This document shows positions 41,122 to 47,807 of a stretch of DNA of 47,807 nt, in pieces; position 1 is the first letter of the stretch, and every line of letters begins with the position of its first letter. The notes under the pieces were generated by a model. That model made no database searches. It saw only the letters and a program-made list of their open reading frames with translations, and was not told where the DNA came from. This stretch comes from Stenotrophomonas maltophilia (lineage in GTDB: Bacteria > Pseudomonadota > Gammaproteobacteria > Xanthomonadales > Xanthomonadaceae): contig NZ_RAUX01000050.1 in NCBI RefSeq assembly GCF_013464485.1, positions 4 through 47,810 on the forward strand. Reading direction: 5' to 3'. The translations under genes were made by a program, and so were the position numbers.

Positions 41122-43554
41122 TCAGAACGTATAGCGGACGCGGCCGTAGTAGTACGCGCCGTTGCTGCCGATCGGCGACAGCACGTCGTACGGCAGGTTG
41201 CCGAAGTAGTGGATGTCGCTGTTGGATCGATCCGGGTAATTGTCGGTCAGGTTCTGCCCGCCGATGGCCACGCTCCAGCGCGGAGTGATGCGGTACTCGA
41301 CCTCCGCATCCAGCTGCCATTCGGCCTGGTAGGTCTGGCGCGGGATGTAGCCGTCACCGAAGTTGAATACGCGGGTGGCACTGCCGTAGCGGTTCACACG
41401 GGTGCTCAGCGACCAGTTGTCGTTGCTCCACGCGGCGGAGAAGCTGCCGCGGGTACGCGGCGTGGCATCGGTCAGCGTGTTGGTCTCTTCAATGCCGAAC
41501 AGCACGTAGTCCGGGTTCAGCGCGCGCAGCTGGGCCGGGGTGGCCAGCACGTTCTTCAGCGTGGTCTTGGTATACGCATAGGTGCCGGTCAGCAGCAGCT
41601 GGCCATCGCCCAGCGACTGGCGCCAGTTGGTTACCAGCTCGGCGCCACGGGTGCGGGTATCGGCGGCGTTGACGAAGAAGCTGGCACTCTGCAGGCCGGT
41701 GACGCCGTAGTTGGCGGCCACGAAGTCGGTCAGCGCATCGCCGGTGATGCTTTCCGACAGCGCGATGCGGTCGTCGATGTCGATCTGGAAGAAATCCAGC
41801 GACAGGTCGAAGTGCTCACCGATGCGGCTGGTGAAGCCCAGCGAGGTATTGAGCGATTTTTCCGGCTTCAGGTCCTGCGCGCCGAGGCCGCGGGCGATCG
41901 GGTTGTTGACCGACAGCAGGCGGCCCTGCACCAGCTGGCCAGCCGCGTTGTAGCCGGTGGACGTGGATTCGTAGCCGATCTGTGCCAGCGATGGCGCGCG
42001 GAAATTGTTGGAGATGGCACCGCGCAGGGCGAAGGCCGGGGTGAACTCGTAGCGCAGGCCGAGCTTGCCGGTCAGTTCGCCGCCGAAATCGTCGCTGTGC
42101 TCGTAGCGCGCGGCCAGATCAGTGGAGAAGTGGTCGCCGAACTGGCTGGACAGGCTGGCATAGGCACTGGCCACGTCACGCGCCAGCGAAGCGGCATCCT
42201 GCGGGGTCAGGCCGCCGCCGGCCTGCGAGCCGGTCGGGCGATCGGTGTACGGGCCGGCTGCATAGCTGGACGGGTCACCCGGACGCGTCTGGTAGCGCTC
42301 GTGGCGCACTTCCGCGCCCAGGCCCAGGGTGTGGGTGATGCTGTCGCTCTGCGAGAACACGCGGCTCAGGTCGAGGTTGCCCACGGTCTGCGCGTACTGG
42401 TAATCGGCGGTCTTGAAGCGCGTCGGGCTGGTCGGGCCCAGCGAGGCATTGATCGAATCGCGCAGGCGGTAGGTGAAGTCGTTCTGGCCGTAATCCACGC
42501 TGCCGTCATAGCTCCACTCGCCCCACTGGCCACGCACGCCGGCCACGGCCTGCACGTCACGGTTCTCGCCTTCGGAGATCGGGCGGTAACCGTTCGGGTA
42601 GACCTCCTTCCAGTTGGCATCGCCGTCGGGGTAGCGGAAGTAGTTCGCGCCTTCGGTGTCACGCTGGTTGAAGGTGCCGAAGGCATAGAACGTTGCGGTT
42701 ATGCCCACCGGAATCTCGGTGTTCAGCCACAGGTTGATGTCCTTGCTGGCGCCATCGCCGAGCACGTAGTTGCGCTTGCCCTGCAGCGCCAGGTTGGCCT
42801 CGGTCTGGTCCCACGGCGGGATCAGGTCGTAGCCGGCCCGGTTGGTGCCGTTGCGCTTCTTGTATTCCAGGCCTACGCGCAGGAAGCCGCCATCCTCGCC
42901 CAGCGAGGTGCCGACCTTGGCGCTGATGTTGCCGGCCTGGCCATCGGTGAGGGTGCGGCCGATCGGCTTGAGGTCGGTGTGGTTGGCGCCGTAGCTGGCT
43001 TCGATCTCACCGCCGTCGCCGCCGTTGTCCAGGATCACGTTGATCACGCCGGCCACGGCATCGGAGCCGTACAGGGCGCCGGCGCCATCACGCAGCACTT
43101 CGATGCGCTTGATGGCGCTGACCGGGATCGAATTGAAATCGACCGGCGTGGTGCCCTTGCCGATCTTGCTGTCCGTGTTGACCAGTGCGGTGTGGTGGCG
43201 GCGCTTGCCATTCACCAGAACCAGCACCTGGTCAGGCGACAGGCCACGCAGCTGCGCGGCGCGCACGTGGTCGGCGCCGCCGGAGTTGGACTGGCGCGGG
43301 AAGTTGAACGACGGCAGCAGGGCCTGCAGCGCACTGCCCAGCTCGCCGTTGACCACGCCGGCCTTGCGGATGTCCTCGGCGGTCAGCACGTCCACCGGCG
43401 AGGTGGATTCGAGCACGGTGCGGTCGGCGGCGCGGGTGCCGGTGACGATCACCGTGTCCAGGTTGGTGGCCGCATCCTGTGCAGAGGCGAGGGTGGGGGA
43501 CAGGGCGAGCGCGATGGCGAGGCCGAGCGGCGACGCGGACAGGCGGGGGGACAT
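41122..43554 (-). CDS. TonB-dependent outer-membrane receptor
   Basis: An 810-residue receptor that takes up an iron complex, vitamin or carbohydrate across the outer membrane using TonB energy. Signal peptide about 1-28 (ending ASA), TonB-box region (DTVIVTGTR near 36-44), plug domain (about 50-170: SPVDVLTAEDIRKAG, LYGSDAVAGVINV) and a beta-barrel to the terminal Phe (GRVRYTF). Xanthomonads have many such receptors; the plug and barrel resemble the oar/iron-siderophore-like type, but the substrate is open. No linked transport or regulator genes. GGAG lies 9 bases before the ATG. Confidence 0.93.
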   Translation of the reverse strand: MSPRLSASPLGLAIALALSPTLASAQDAATNLDTVIVTGTRAADRTVLESTSPVDVLTAEDIRKAGVVNGELGSALQALLPSFNFPRQSNSGGADHVRAAQLRGLSPDQVLVLVNGKRRHHTALVNTDSKIGKGTTPVDFNSIPVSAIKRIEVLRDGAGALYGSDAVAGVINVILDNGGDGGEIEASYGANHTDLKPIGRTLTDGQAGNISAKVGTSLGEDGGFLRVGLEYKKRNGTNRAGYDLIPPWDQTEANLALQGKRNYVLGDGASKDINLWLNTEIPVGITATFYAFGTFNQRDTEGANYFRYPDGDANWKEVYPNGYRPISEGENRDVQAVAGVRGQWGEWSYDGSVDYGQNDFTYRLRDSINASLGPTSPTRFKTADYQYAQTVGNLDLSRVFSQSDSITHTLGLGAEVRHERYQTRPGDPSSYAAGPYTDRPTGSQAGGGLTPQDAASLARDVASAYASLSSQFGDHFSTDLAARYEHSDDFGGELTGKLGLRYEFTPAFALRGAISNNFRAPSLAQIGYESTSTGYNAAGQLVQGRLLSVNNPIARGLGAQDLKPEKSLNTSLGFTSRIGEHFDLSLDFFQIDIDDRIALSESITGDALTDFVAANYGVTGLQSASFFVNAADTRTRGAELVTNWRQSLGDGQLLLTGTYAYTKTTLKNVLATPAQLRALNPDYVLFGIEETNTLTDATPRTRGSFSAAWSNDNWSLSTRVNRYGSATRVFNFGDGYIPRQTYQAEWQLDAEVEYRITPRWSVAIGGQNLTDNYPDRSNSDIHYFGNLPYDVLSPIGSNGAYYYGRVRYTF

Positions 43555-43593
43555 GCGGACTCCAGCAACAACGACGTGGGGAAGGGGCGGGGG

Positions 43594-43650
43594 AGAGAAA
43601 GTTTTACTTACATCCATCCGGATGAAGCGATATATTATCTTGGCGTGAGG
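43594..43650 (-). promoter_or_regulatory. AT-rich promoter-like region ahead of the TonB receptor
   Basis: Around 43620-43645 the sequence is AT-rich (minus strand GATAATATATCGC, a plausible -10) next to a CATCCGGATG palindrome. This stands out against the GC-rich surroundings, between the divergent receptor and DUF3574 genes. The -35 and any regulator are not identified. Confidence 0.35.
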
Positions 43651-43796
43651 AGGGGGTGTGACGCAAGCCCCGCTTCCAATCGCATCAGCTGATGCCGCTG
43701 TGGCATGAGTGATTGGTTGCAACCGCAACCGAGACGCAGGTGTACCCTCCGTGCCCCTTCGTCGTGCTTTTCCCCTTCCCCGGAGTGCTGTCCCCC

Positions 43797-44273
43797 ATGA
43801 AACACCTTGGCCTGATCTTTGCCGTGCTGCTGGCGACCAGCGGCTGCGCCAGCCTGTCCTCGAAGGCGCCCAGCGCCTATGCCACCACCGCCGAGATGCA
43901 GGGCGACGCCGCGCGGCCGTCCAACGGCCAGGGCTGGGTGCGCAGCGAGCTGTACTTCGGCGTGGGTGAGGAGCAGGGCGCGGGCAACCGGCCGCAGGCC
44001 GACACCATCAGCGAGGCGCAGTGGCGCGCCTTCCTGGACAAGGAAGTGACCCCGCGCTTCCCCGATGGCCTGACGGTGTTCGATGCCTACGGCCAGTGGC
44101 TGTTCCGCGGCGATACCTCGCCCAACCGCCTGCGCACCAAGGTGCTGGTGGTGCTGCATGAAGACAGCCCGCAGCGTCGTGCCGACATCGAAGCGATCCG
44201 CCTGGCGTGGAAGCAGCAGACCAAGCACCAGTCGGTGCTGTGGTCGCGGCAGGCAGTTGACGTATCGTTCTGA
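43797..44273 (+). CDS. DUF3574 lipoprotein
   Basis: A 158-residue predicted lipoprotein: basic start, hydrophobic core, lipobox LLATSGC (Cys at about 17). The mature part carries the DUF3574 pattern (VRSELYFGVG, FLDKEVTPRFPDGLTVFDAYGQW). Function of the family is unknown. The frame is open 28 codons upstream, but the lipobox fixes the start. It is followed 36 bases later by the SH3-like protein gene. Confidence 0.85.
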   Translation: MKHLGLIFAVLLATSGCASLSSKAPSAYATTAEMQGDAARPSNGQGWVRSELYFGVGEEQGAGNRPQADTISEAQWRAFLDKEVTPRFPDGLTVFDAYGQWLFRGDTSPNRLRTKVLVVLHEDSPQRRADIEAIRLAWKQQTKHQSVLWSRQAVDVSF

Positions 44274-44309
44274 CCTGGAGGCGCCACCGTGGCGCCGCAG
44301 GGAACGACG

Positions 44310-45167
44310 ATGAGACACAGGGACACCGTGATGGGCCTGCTGCTGGCGGGCCTGATGACTCCGCTGGCGCATGCCGCTGAAAGCAATGCGCCGCTGCGCT
44401 TCGAGGCGGCGCCCGGCGTCCGCGTGCAGGCCGAGGTGACGGAGGGCGGCAGCATTGCCGTGCAGGTGCTGCCCTCTGGCAAGCGGCAGAGTCTGCCGGG
44501 GGCCCCCGATGTCGACGGCAATTCCCGCCTGTCTGCCGAGGATGTCGATTTCGATGGGCGCCCGGAGCTGGTTGCGCGGGCGTCGGTCGGCATGGTCAAC
44601 GAAGCGGTGGCGGTGTATCGCTACGATCCGGCCAGCGGCGGTTTCCGCGCGCTGCAGGCCCGTTCCCATGGCCGTGACAACTGCGGCGGCCTGATGGGCC
44701 TCACCGTTGATGCCGCCACGCGCACGCTGACCAGCAGCTGCCGCGGCGGGCCGATGTGGTACACCGATCAGTACCGCTTCGATGGCAGCACGCTCTACCT
44801 GTACCGCTCCGAGGACGTGCTGCGCCTGGGCGACACATTGAACAACACGCTGCAGCCGGATCGGACCGAGGAAAACGGCCCGCTGGCGGTCTGGCGCACC
44901 CATGATGCGTCCGGCCGCGTGCTGGAAAGCGCCATCGCCGATGGCCTGAGTGCACCGGCCGCCAACGCACCGCTGCGCGGTCAGCAGGCCACGGTGCTGA
45001 CCGCGCGCCTGTTCCTGTTTGATCGCCCGGGTGCTGCAAGCACCAAGCGCTATCTGCTGCAGGGCGACCGGGTCGAGATGCTGGATGAAAAGGACGGGTG
45101 GATGAAGCTGCGCTATCGCAACCCGAAGCGTGGCGCGATCGAGGGTTGGGTCAACGTCAACGATTGA
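44310..45167 (+). CDS. Exported protein with C-terminal SH3-like domain, unknown
   Basis: A 285-residue exported protein: signal peptide about 1-22 (ending AHA), a central region with DVDFDGRPELVARASVG and AVYRYDPASGGF, the integrin/FG-GAP-like pattern of xanthomonad surface proteins (XAC2610 type), and a C-terminal SH3-like stretch (about 225-285: YLLQGDRVEMLDEKDGWMKLRY...GWVNV). Such ends usually bind peptidoglycan or peptides. AGGGAA is 7 bases before the ATG; a GTG start at 44289 is less likely. It probably forms an operon with the DUF3574 lipoprotein. Confidence 0.75.
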   Translation: MRHRDTVMGLLLAGLMTPLAHAAESNAPLRFEAAPGVRVQAEVTEGGSIAVQVLPSGKRQSLPGAPDVDGNSRLSAEDVDFDGRPELVARASVGMVNEAVAVYRYDPASGGFRALQARSHGRDNCGGLMGLTVDAATRTLTSSCRGGPMWYTDQYRFDGSTLYLYRSEDVLRLGDTLNNTLQPDRTEENGPLAVWRTHDASGRVLESAIADGLSAPAANAPLRGQQATVLTARLFLFDRPGAASTKRYLLQGDRVEMLDEKDGWMKLRYRNPKRGAIEGWVNVND

Positions 45168-45176
45168 AACAGGCGT

Positions 45177-45488
45177 TCAGTCACCGACGCAGCGGATGGT
45201 GCTGCGCTGGCGATATGCCTGGTCGAACAGCACCAGTAGACGCAGGGCCACCTCAGCCAGCGGCGAGTCTGCGCCCTGCGGTTCCTCCAGCATGCGGCCG
45301 ATGATTTCCTGCACCAGTGCCTGTGACTGCCCGGGCGAGATGGAAGGCTGCGCGTAGAACTCGCGCGCGAGCCGGCACAGCTGCGGGTAGCGCTGCGCAT
45401 CGGAACTGAGGATGGCTTCCTCGTGCGGCGCAATCCAGGCACGCTGTTCCGGGTCGCGCCCGTTGTCGAGGTAGAGGTCGAAGGCCAC
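45177..45488 (-). CDS. Small cytosolic protein, second of a look-alike pair
   Basis: A 103-residue soluble helical protein without signal peptide. AGGAAC 5 bases ahead of the ATG supports the start. Its C-terminal half (PLAEVALRLLVLFDQAYRQ) resembles the C-terminal part of the neighbour (GLRLLLVFAAAHRDG). They read in the same direction and are 17 bases apart. No family is recognised. It is convergent with the SH3-like gene (9-base gap). Confidence 0.65.
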   Translation of the reverse strand: MAFDLYLDNGRDPEQRAWIAPHEEAILSSDAQRYPQLCRLAREFYAQPSISPGQSQALVQEIIGRMLEEPQGADSPLAEVALRLLVLFDQAYRQRSTIRCVGD

Positions 45489-45505
45489 GTCAGTTCCTGT
45501 ACGGG

Positions 45506-45793
45506 TCAGCGGGTCTGCCAGGCTACGGCCTGGCCATCGCGGTGGGCGGCGGCAAACACCAGCAGCAGGCGCAGGCCGCCCCTGCGCTGCAAGTCGTCAC
45601 CGGGGACAGTGGCCAGGCACTGCAGCAGTTCGTCCATCGCGGTTGCGAGCGTGGTGCCCTCGAGGCTGCCTCGCGGCTGCGCACGCAGTGTTGCCAGATG
45701 CGGATGCAGGGTGGCGTCGAGCCCCTGCAGCCACTGCAGTTCGTGGTAGTTCAGGATGTCGCGCGATTCAGCGCGGTGCAGGATGAGCTGCAT
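45506..45793 (-). CDS. Small cytosolic protein, first of a look-alike pair
   Basis: A 95-residue soluble protein rich in Leu and His, with a helical middle (LEGTTLATAMDELLQCLATV) and the LRLLLVFAAAHRDGQ motif near the end. It is transcribed divergently from the pyruvate oxidase gene with about 115 bases between them, and its downstream neighbour ends in a related motif. Function is unknown. Confidence 0.65.
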   Translation of the reverse strand: MQLILHRAESRDILNYHELQWLQGLDATLHPHLATLRAQPRGSLEGTTLATAMDELLQCLATVPGDDLQRRGGLRLLLVFAAAHRDGQAVAWQTR

Positions 45794-45908
45794 GGGGGCA
45801 GGCCGGGGAATCTGCCGTCAATGTATCGGATCAGCTGCACAATGCCCACAGTGGCATCACTTGGCCGGGTCTAGCCTCGGGTTTCCCCCGACCCCGGCTG
45901 TGCCCCCC

Positions 45909-47627
45909 ATGAGCAAGCGCGTTGCAGAAATCGTCATCGACACACTTCAGCAGGCCGGCGTCCGCCGCTGCTACGGCATTGTGGGCGATACCTTGAACCA
46001 CGTGACCGATGCGATGCATCGCAGCGAGATCGAATGGGTGCACGTGCGCCACGAAGAAGTGGCCGCCTTCGCCGCCGGCGCTGATTCGCTGGTGAGCGGG
46101 CAGCTGACCGCCTGCGCCGGTTCCTGCGGGCCCGGTGGCCTGCACTTCATCAACGGCATCTTCGAAAGCAACCGCAACCGTGCGCCGATGGTGCTGATCG
46201 CCAGCCAGATCGTCACCAGCGAACTGGGCATGGAATTCCCGCAGGAAGTGGATTTCAAGGCGGTCTATGGAAGTTGCACGGTGTTCTGCGAGCAGGTGCA
46301 CAGCCCCGAGCAGGCGCGGCGCGTGGTGGCGCTGGCCTGCCAGGCGGCGATCAGTCGCCGCGGCGTGGCAGTGGTGATCCTGCCGGCGGATATCAGCGAG
46401 GCCGAGGTGAAGCACGATGTGCCGTTCTCGGTGCATTACGCCCAGCCCGTGCTTCGCCCCTCCGATGTGGAGCTGCAGCGCATCGCCGAGCTGCTGGGGC
46501 AGGGCAAGCGCATCGGCATCTACGCCGGCGCCGGTTGCCAGGGCGCGCACGCGCAGCTGCTGGAACTCGCACGGCGTCTGCAGGCGCCCGTGGCGCACAC
46601 CTCGCGCGCCAAGGATTTCGTCGAGCCGGACAACCCCTACAACATGGGCATGACCGGCATCTTCGGCATCGAATCGGGCTTCCACACGTTGATGGAGTGC
46701 GACACCCTGCTGCTGCTGGGCGCTGACTTCGCCTGGGGCCAGTTCTACCCGGACAAGGCGACGATCATCCAGGTCGACCGCGATGGCAGCCACCTCGGCC
46801 GCCGCCATCCGGTGAGCCTGGGCGTGGTCGGCGATATCGCACCGACGCTGGACGCGCTGCTGCCGATGCTGCCGCCGCGCGAGGACAGCACCTTCCTGGA
46901 CGAGTGCATCACGCACCGGGACAAGGCGCTGCAGAAGCGCGAGCAGGAAGAACAGCCCGGCGAAGGCGAACTGATCCACCCGCAGCACCTGACCGCGTTG
47001 CTGTCGAAGCATGCCAGCGACGATGCGCTGTTCACCGCCGACGGCGGTTCGCCGATGGTGTGGGTGTTGCGCCATATCCGCGTCAACGGACGCCGCCGCA
47101 CGCTGACCAGCCTGCTGCACGGCACGATGGCCAACGCGATGCCGCAGGCGCTGGGCCTGCAGAAGGCGTTCCCCGGCCGGCAGGTGATCTCGCTGTCCGG
47201 CGATGGCGGTCTGGCAATGCTGTTGGGCGACCTGCTGACCGCAGTGCAGGAAAACCTGCCGATCAAGGTAGTGGTGTTCAACAACGGCTCGCTGAATTTC
47301 GTCGAGCTGGAGCAGAAGGTGGAAGGCCTGCTGGACAACTACACCGACCTGAAGAACCCGGACTTCGGCCGCCTGGCCGAGGTGATCGGCTTCCACGGCC
47401 GCACGGTGACCCGCAGCGAGGATCTGGAGGAGGCGGTGCAGGACTTCCTGGCGCAGCGCGGCCCGGCGCTGCTGGATGTGCATACCAGCCGCGCTGAACT
47501 GGTGATGCCGCCGCAGATCGAGGCCAAGCAGGTGGCCGGTACGGCGCTGTATGCGGCCAAGGCGGTGTTGAACGGCCGCTTCGACGACGTGAAGCATCTG
47601 CTGGTGGACAACTTCCTGAAGAAGTAG
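45909..47627 (+). CDS. poxB: Pyruvate oxidase/dehydrogenase (quinone), PoxB type
   Basis: A 572-residue thiamine-diphosphate- and FAD-dependent enzyme, the same length as E. coli PoxB. It oxidises pyruvate to acetate and CO2, passing electrons to membrane quinones. N-terminal TPP Pyr domain with the catalytic Glu (HVRHEEVAAFAAGA), a central FAD domain (GIYAGAGCQGA), and the C-terminal TPP motif (GDGGLAMLLGD...FNNGSLNF, a GDG-to-NN pattern). The C-terminal amphipathic tail (VKHLLVDNFLKK) matches the lipid-activation helix. The long frame upstream (45756) is not supported. Confidence 0.92.
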   Translation: MSKRVAEIVIDTLQQAGVRRCYGIVGDTLNHVTDAMHRSEIEWVHVRHEEVAAFAAGADSLVSGQLTACAGSCGPGGLHFINGIFESNRNRAPMVLIASQIVTSELGMEFPQEVDFKAVYGSCTVFCEQVHSPEQARRVVALACQAAISRRGVAVVILPADISEAEVKHDVPFSVHYAQPVLRPSDVELQRIAELLGQGKRIGIYAGAGCQGAHAQLLELARRLQAPVAHTSRAKDFVEPDNPYNMGMTGIFGIESGFHTLMECDTLLLLGADFAWGQFYPDKATIIQVDRDGSHLGRRHPVSLGVVGDIAPTLDALLPMLPPREDSTFLDECITHRDKALQKREQEEQPGEGELIHPQHLTALLSKHASDDALFTADGGSPMVWVLRHIRVNGRRRTLTSLLHGTMANAMPQALGLQKAFPGRQVISLSGDGGLAMLLGDLLTAVQENLPIKVVVFNNGSLNFVELEQKVEGLLDNYTDLKNPDFGRLAEVIGFHGRTVTRSEDLEEAVQDFLAQRGPALLDVHTSRAELVMPPQIEAKQVAGTALYAAKAVLNGRFDDVKHLLVDNFLKK

Positions 47628-47637
47628 GGGGGGGCGA

Positions 47638-47656
47638 TGCAGGGCTGTGCCCTGCA
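47638..47656 (+). terminator. Hairpin after poxB
   Basis: TGCAGGGC/GCCCTGCA with a TGT loop, 11 bases after the poxB stop. A short stem without T-run; the same GCAGGGC hairpin appears at 3890-3906, so it may be a repeat rather than a terminator. Confidence 0.4.
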
Positions 47657-47721
47657 CCCGCAGAGGCCAAAGCAACAGCCGAAGCAACAGCAACAGCGGG
47701 CATTCCGTGGGATGGCGGGGT

Positions 47722-47807
47722 GGGTCCGGTTGCAGGGGGCGCCGTAAACCCATCCCTGGGGGCTTGGCCGCGGCATCCATGCCGCGGACACCCCCGCAAC
47801 CGGACCC
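47722..47807. repeat. 86-bp imperfect hairpin repeat at the window end
   Basis: GGGTCCGGTTGC-A-GGGGG (47722-47739) pairs with CCCCC-GCAACCGGACCC (47791-47807); only one bulged A breaks the outer stem. An inner palindrome CCGCGGCAT/ATGCCGCGG (47768-47787) sits inside. The element ends exactly at the window border, so its full extent is not known. It resembles GC-rich repeats found between genes in Stenotrophomonas and Pseudomonas. Confidence 0.65.

Noticed and set aside
41209-43692. An 827-residue open frame on the plus strand
   Set aside because: It is antisense to the TonB-dependent receptor and has no domain or RBS; a GC-driven shadow.
45831-47780. A 649-residue open frame on the minus strand
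   Set aside because: It covers poxB in antisense and is His/Gln/Arg-rich without any recognised domain.

Overview
The window is a contiguous piece of chromosome from a high-GC gammaproteobacterium, almost certainly Stenotrophomonas, most likely the S. maltophilia complex. The evidence is its xanthomonad gene content and order (pilS-pilR / pilB / pilins / pilC-pilD-coaE beside sucCD; otsB-GH15-otsA; rluD-pgeF divergent from bamD). A GDSL esterase autotransporter resembles the outer-membrane esterase used as a species marker. Many short palindromes with a GTAG head match the SMAG/REP family of this genus. I see no insertion sequence, prophage, integrase, CRISPR array or resistance island. This is mostly core genome with a few patches of lineage-specific genes.

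Layout. 1-7.7 kb: mostly minus strand, with an exported M28 peptidase, mscL, an FAH-family hydrolase, a small membrane protein, an SLC13 permease, and a thiS / thiG / trmB group; a Rieske protein reads the other way. 7.8-9.7 kb: the esterase autotransporter. 9.8-12.0 kb: tRNA-Gly(CCC) followed by three unrecognised genes. 12.0-14.1 kb: a thioesterase, a small secreted protein, and rimK followed by a terminator-ended AT-rich stretch that may hold a small RNA. 14.2-17.3 kb: two tandem paralogous secreted proteins directly in front of a two-component system.

17.6-27.4 kb is the type IV pilus core: coaE, pilD and pilC on minus; two prepilin genes and pilB on plus; pilR and pilS on minus. A sigma-54 (-24/-12) promoter lies upstream of the first pilin, matching the expected PilS/PilR/RpoN control. 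PilD would process both prepilins, PilB would power assembly and PilC is the inner-membrane platform.

27.7-31.7 kb holds sucCD and nadE. 31.8-36.9 kb holds an exported alpha/beta hydrolase, bamD, and a tightly packed rluD-pgeF-DUF4166-DCC operon. A perfect 68-bp loopless palindrome separates that operon from the convergent trehalose operon (otsB-GH15-otsA, 37-40.9 kb). 41.1-45.8 kb carries a TonB-dependent receptor, a DUF3574 lipoprotein, an SH3-like exported protein and two small look-alike cytosolic proteins. The window ends with a PoxB-type pyruvate oxidase and a large imperfect hairpin repeat.

No clearly new system stands out. The best leads are the tandem secreted proteins linked to the two-component system, the 68-bp palindrome, the candidate small RNA after rimK, the pilA regulatory region, and a SMAG repeat that supplies the pilR stop codon. 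Start codons were chosen by domain fit and ribosome binding sites, and all are predictions.
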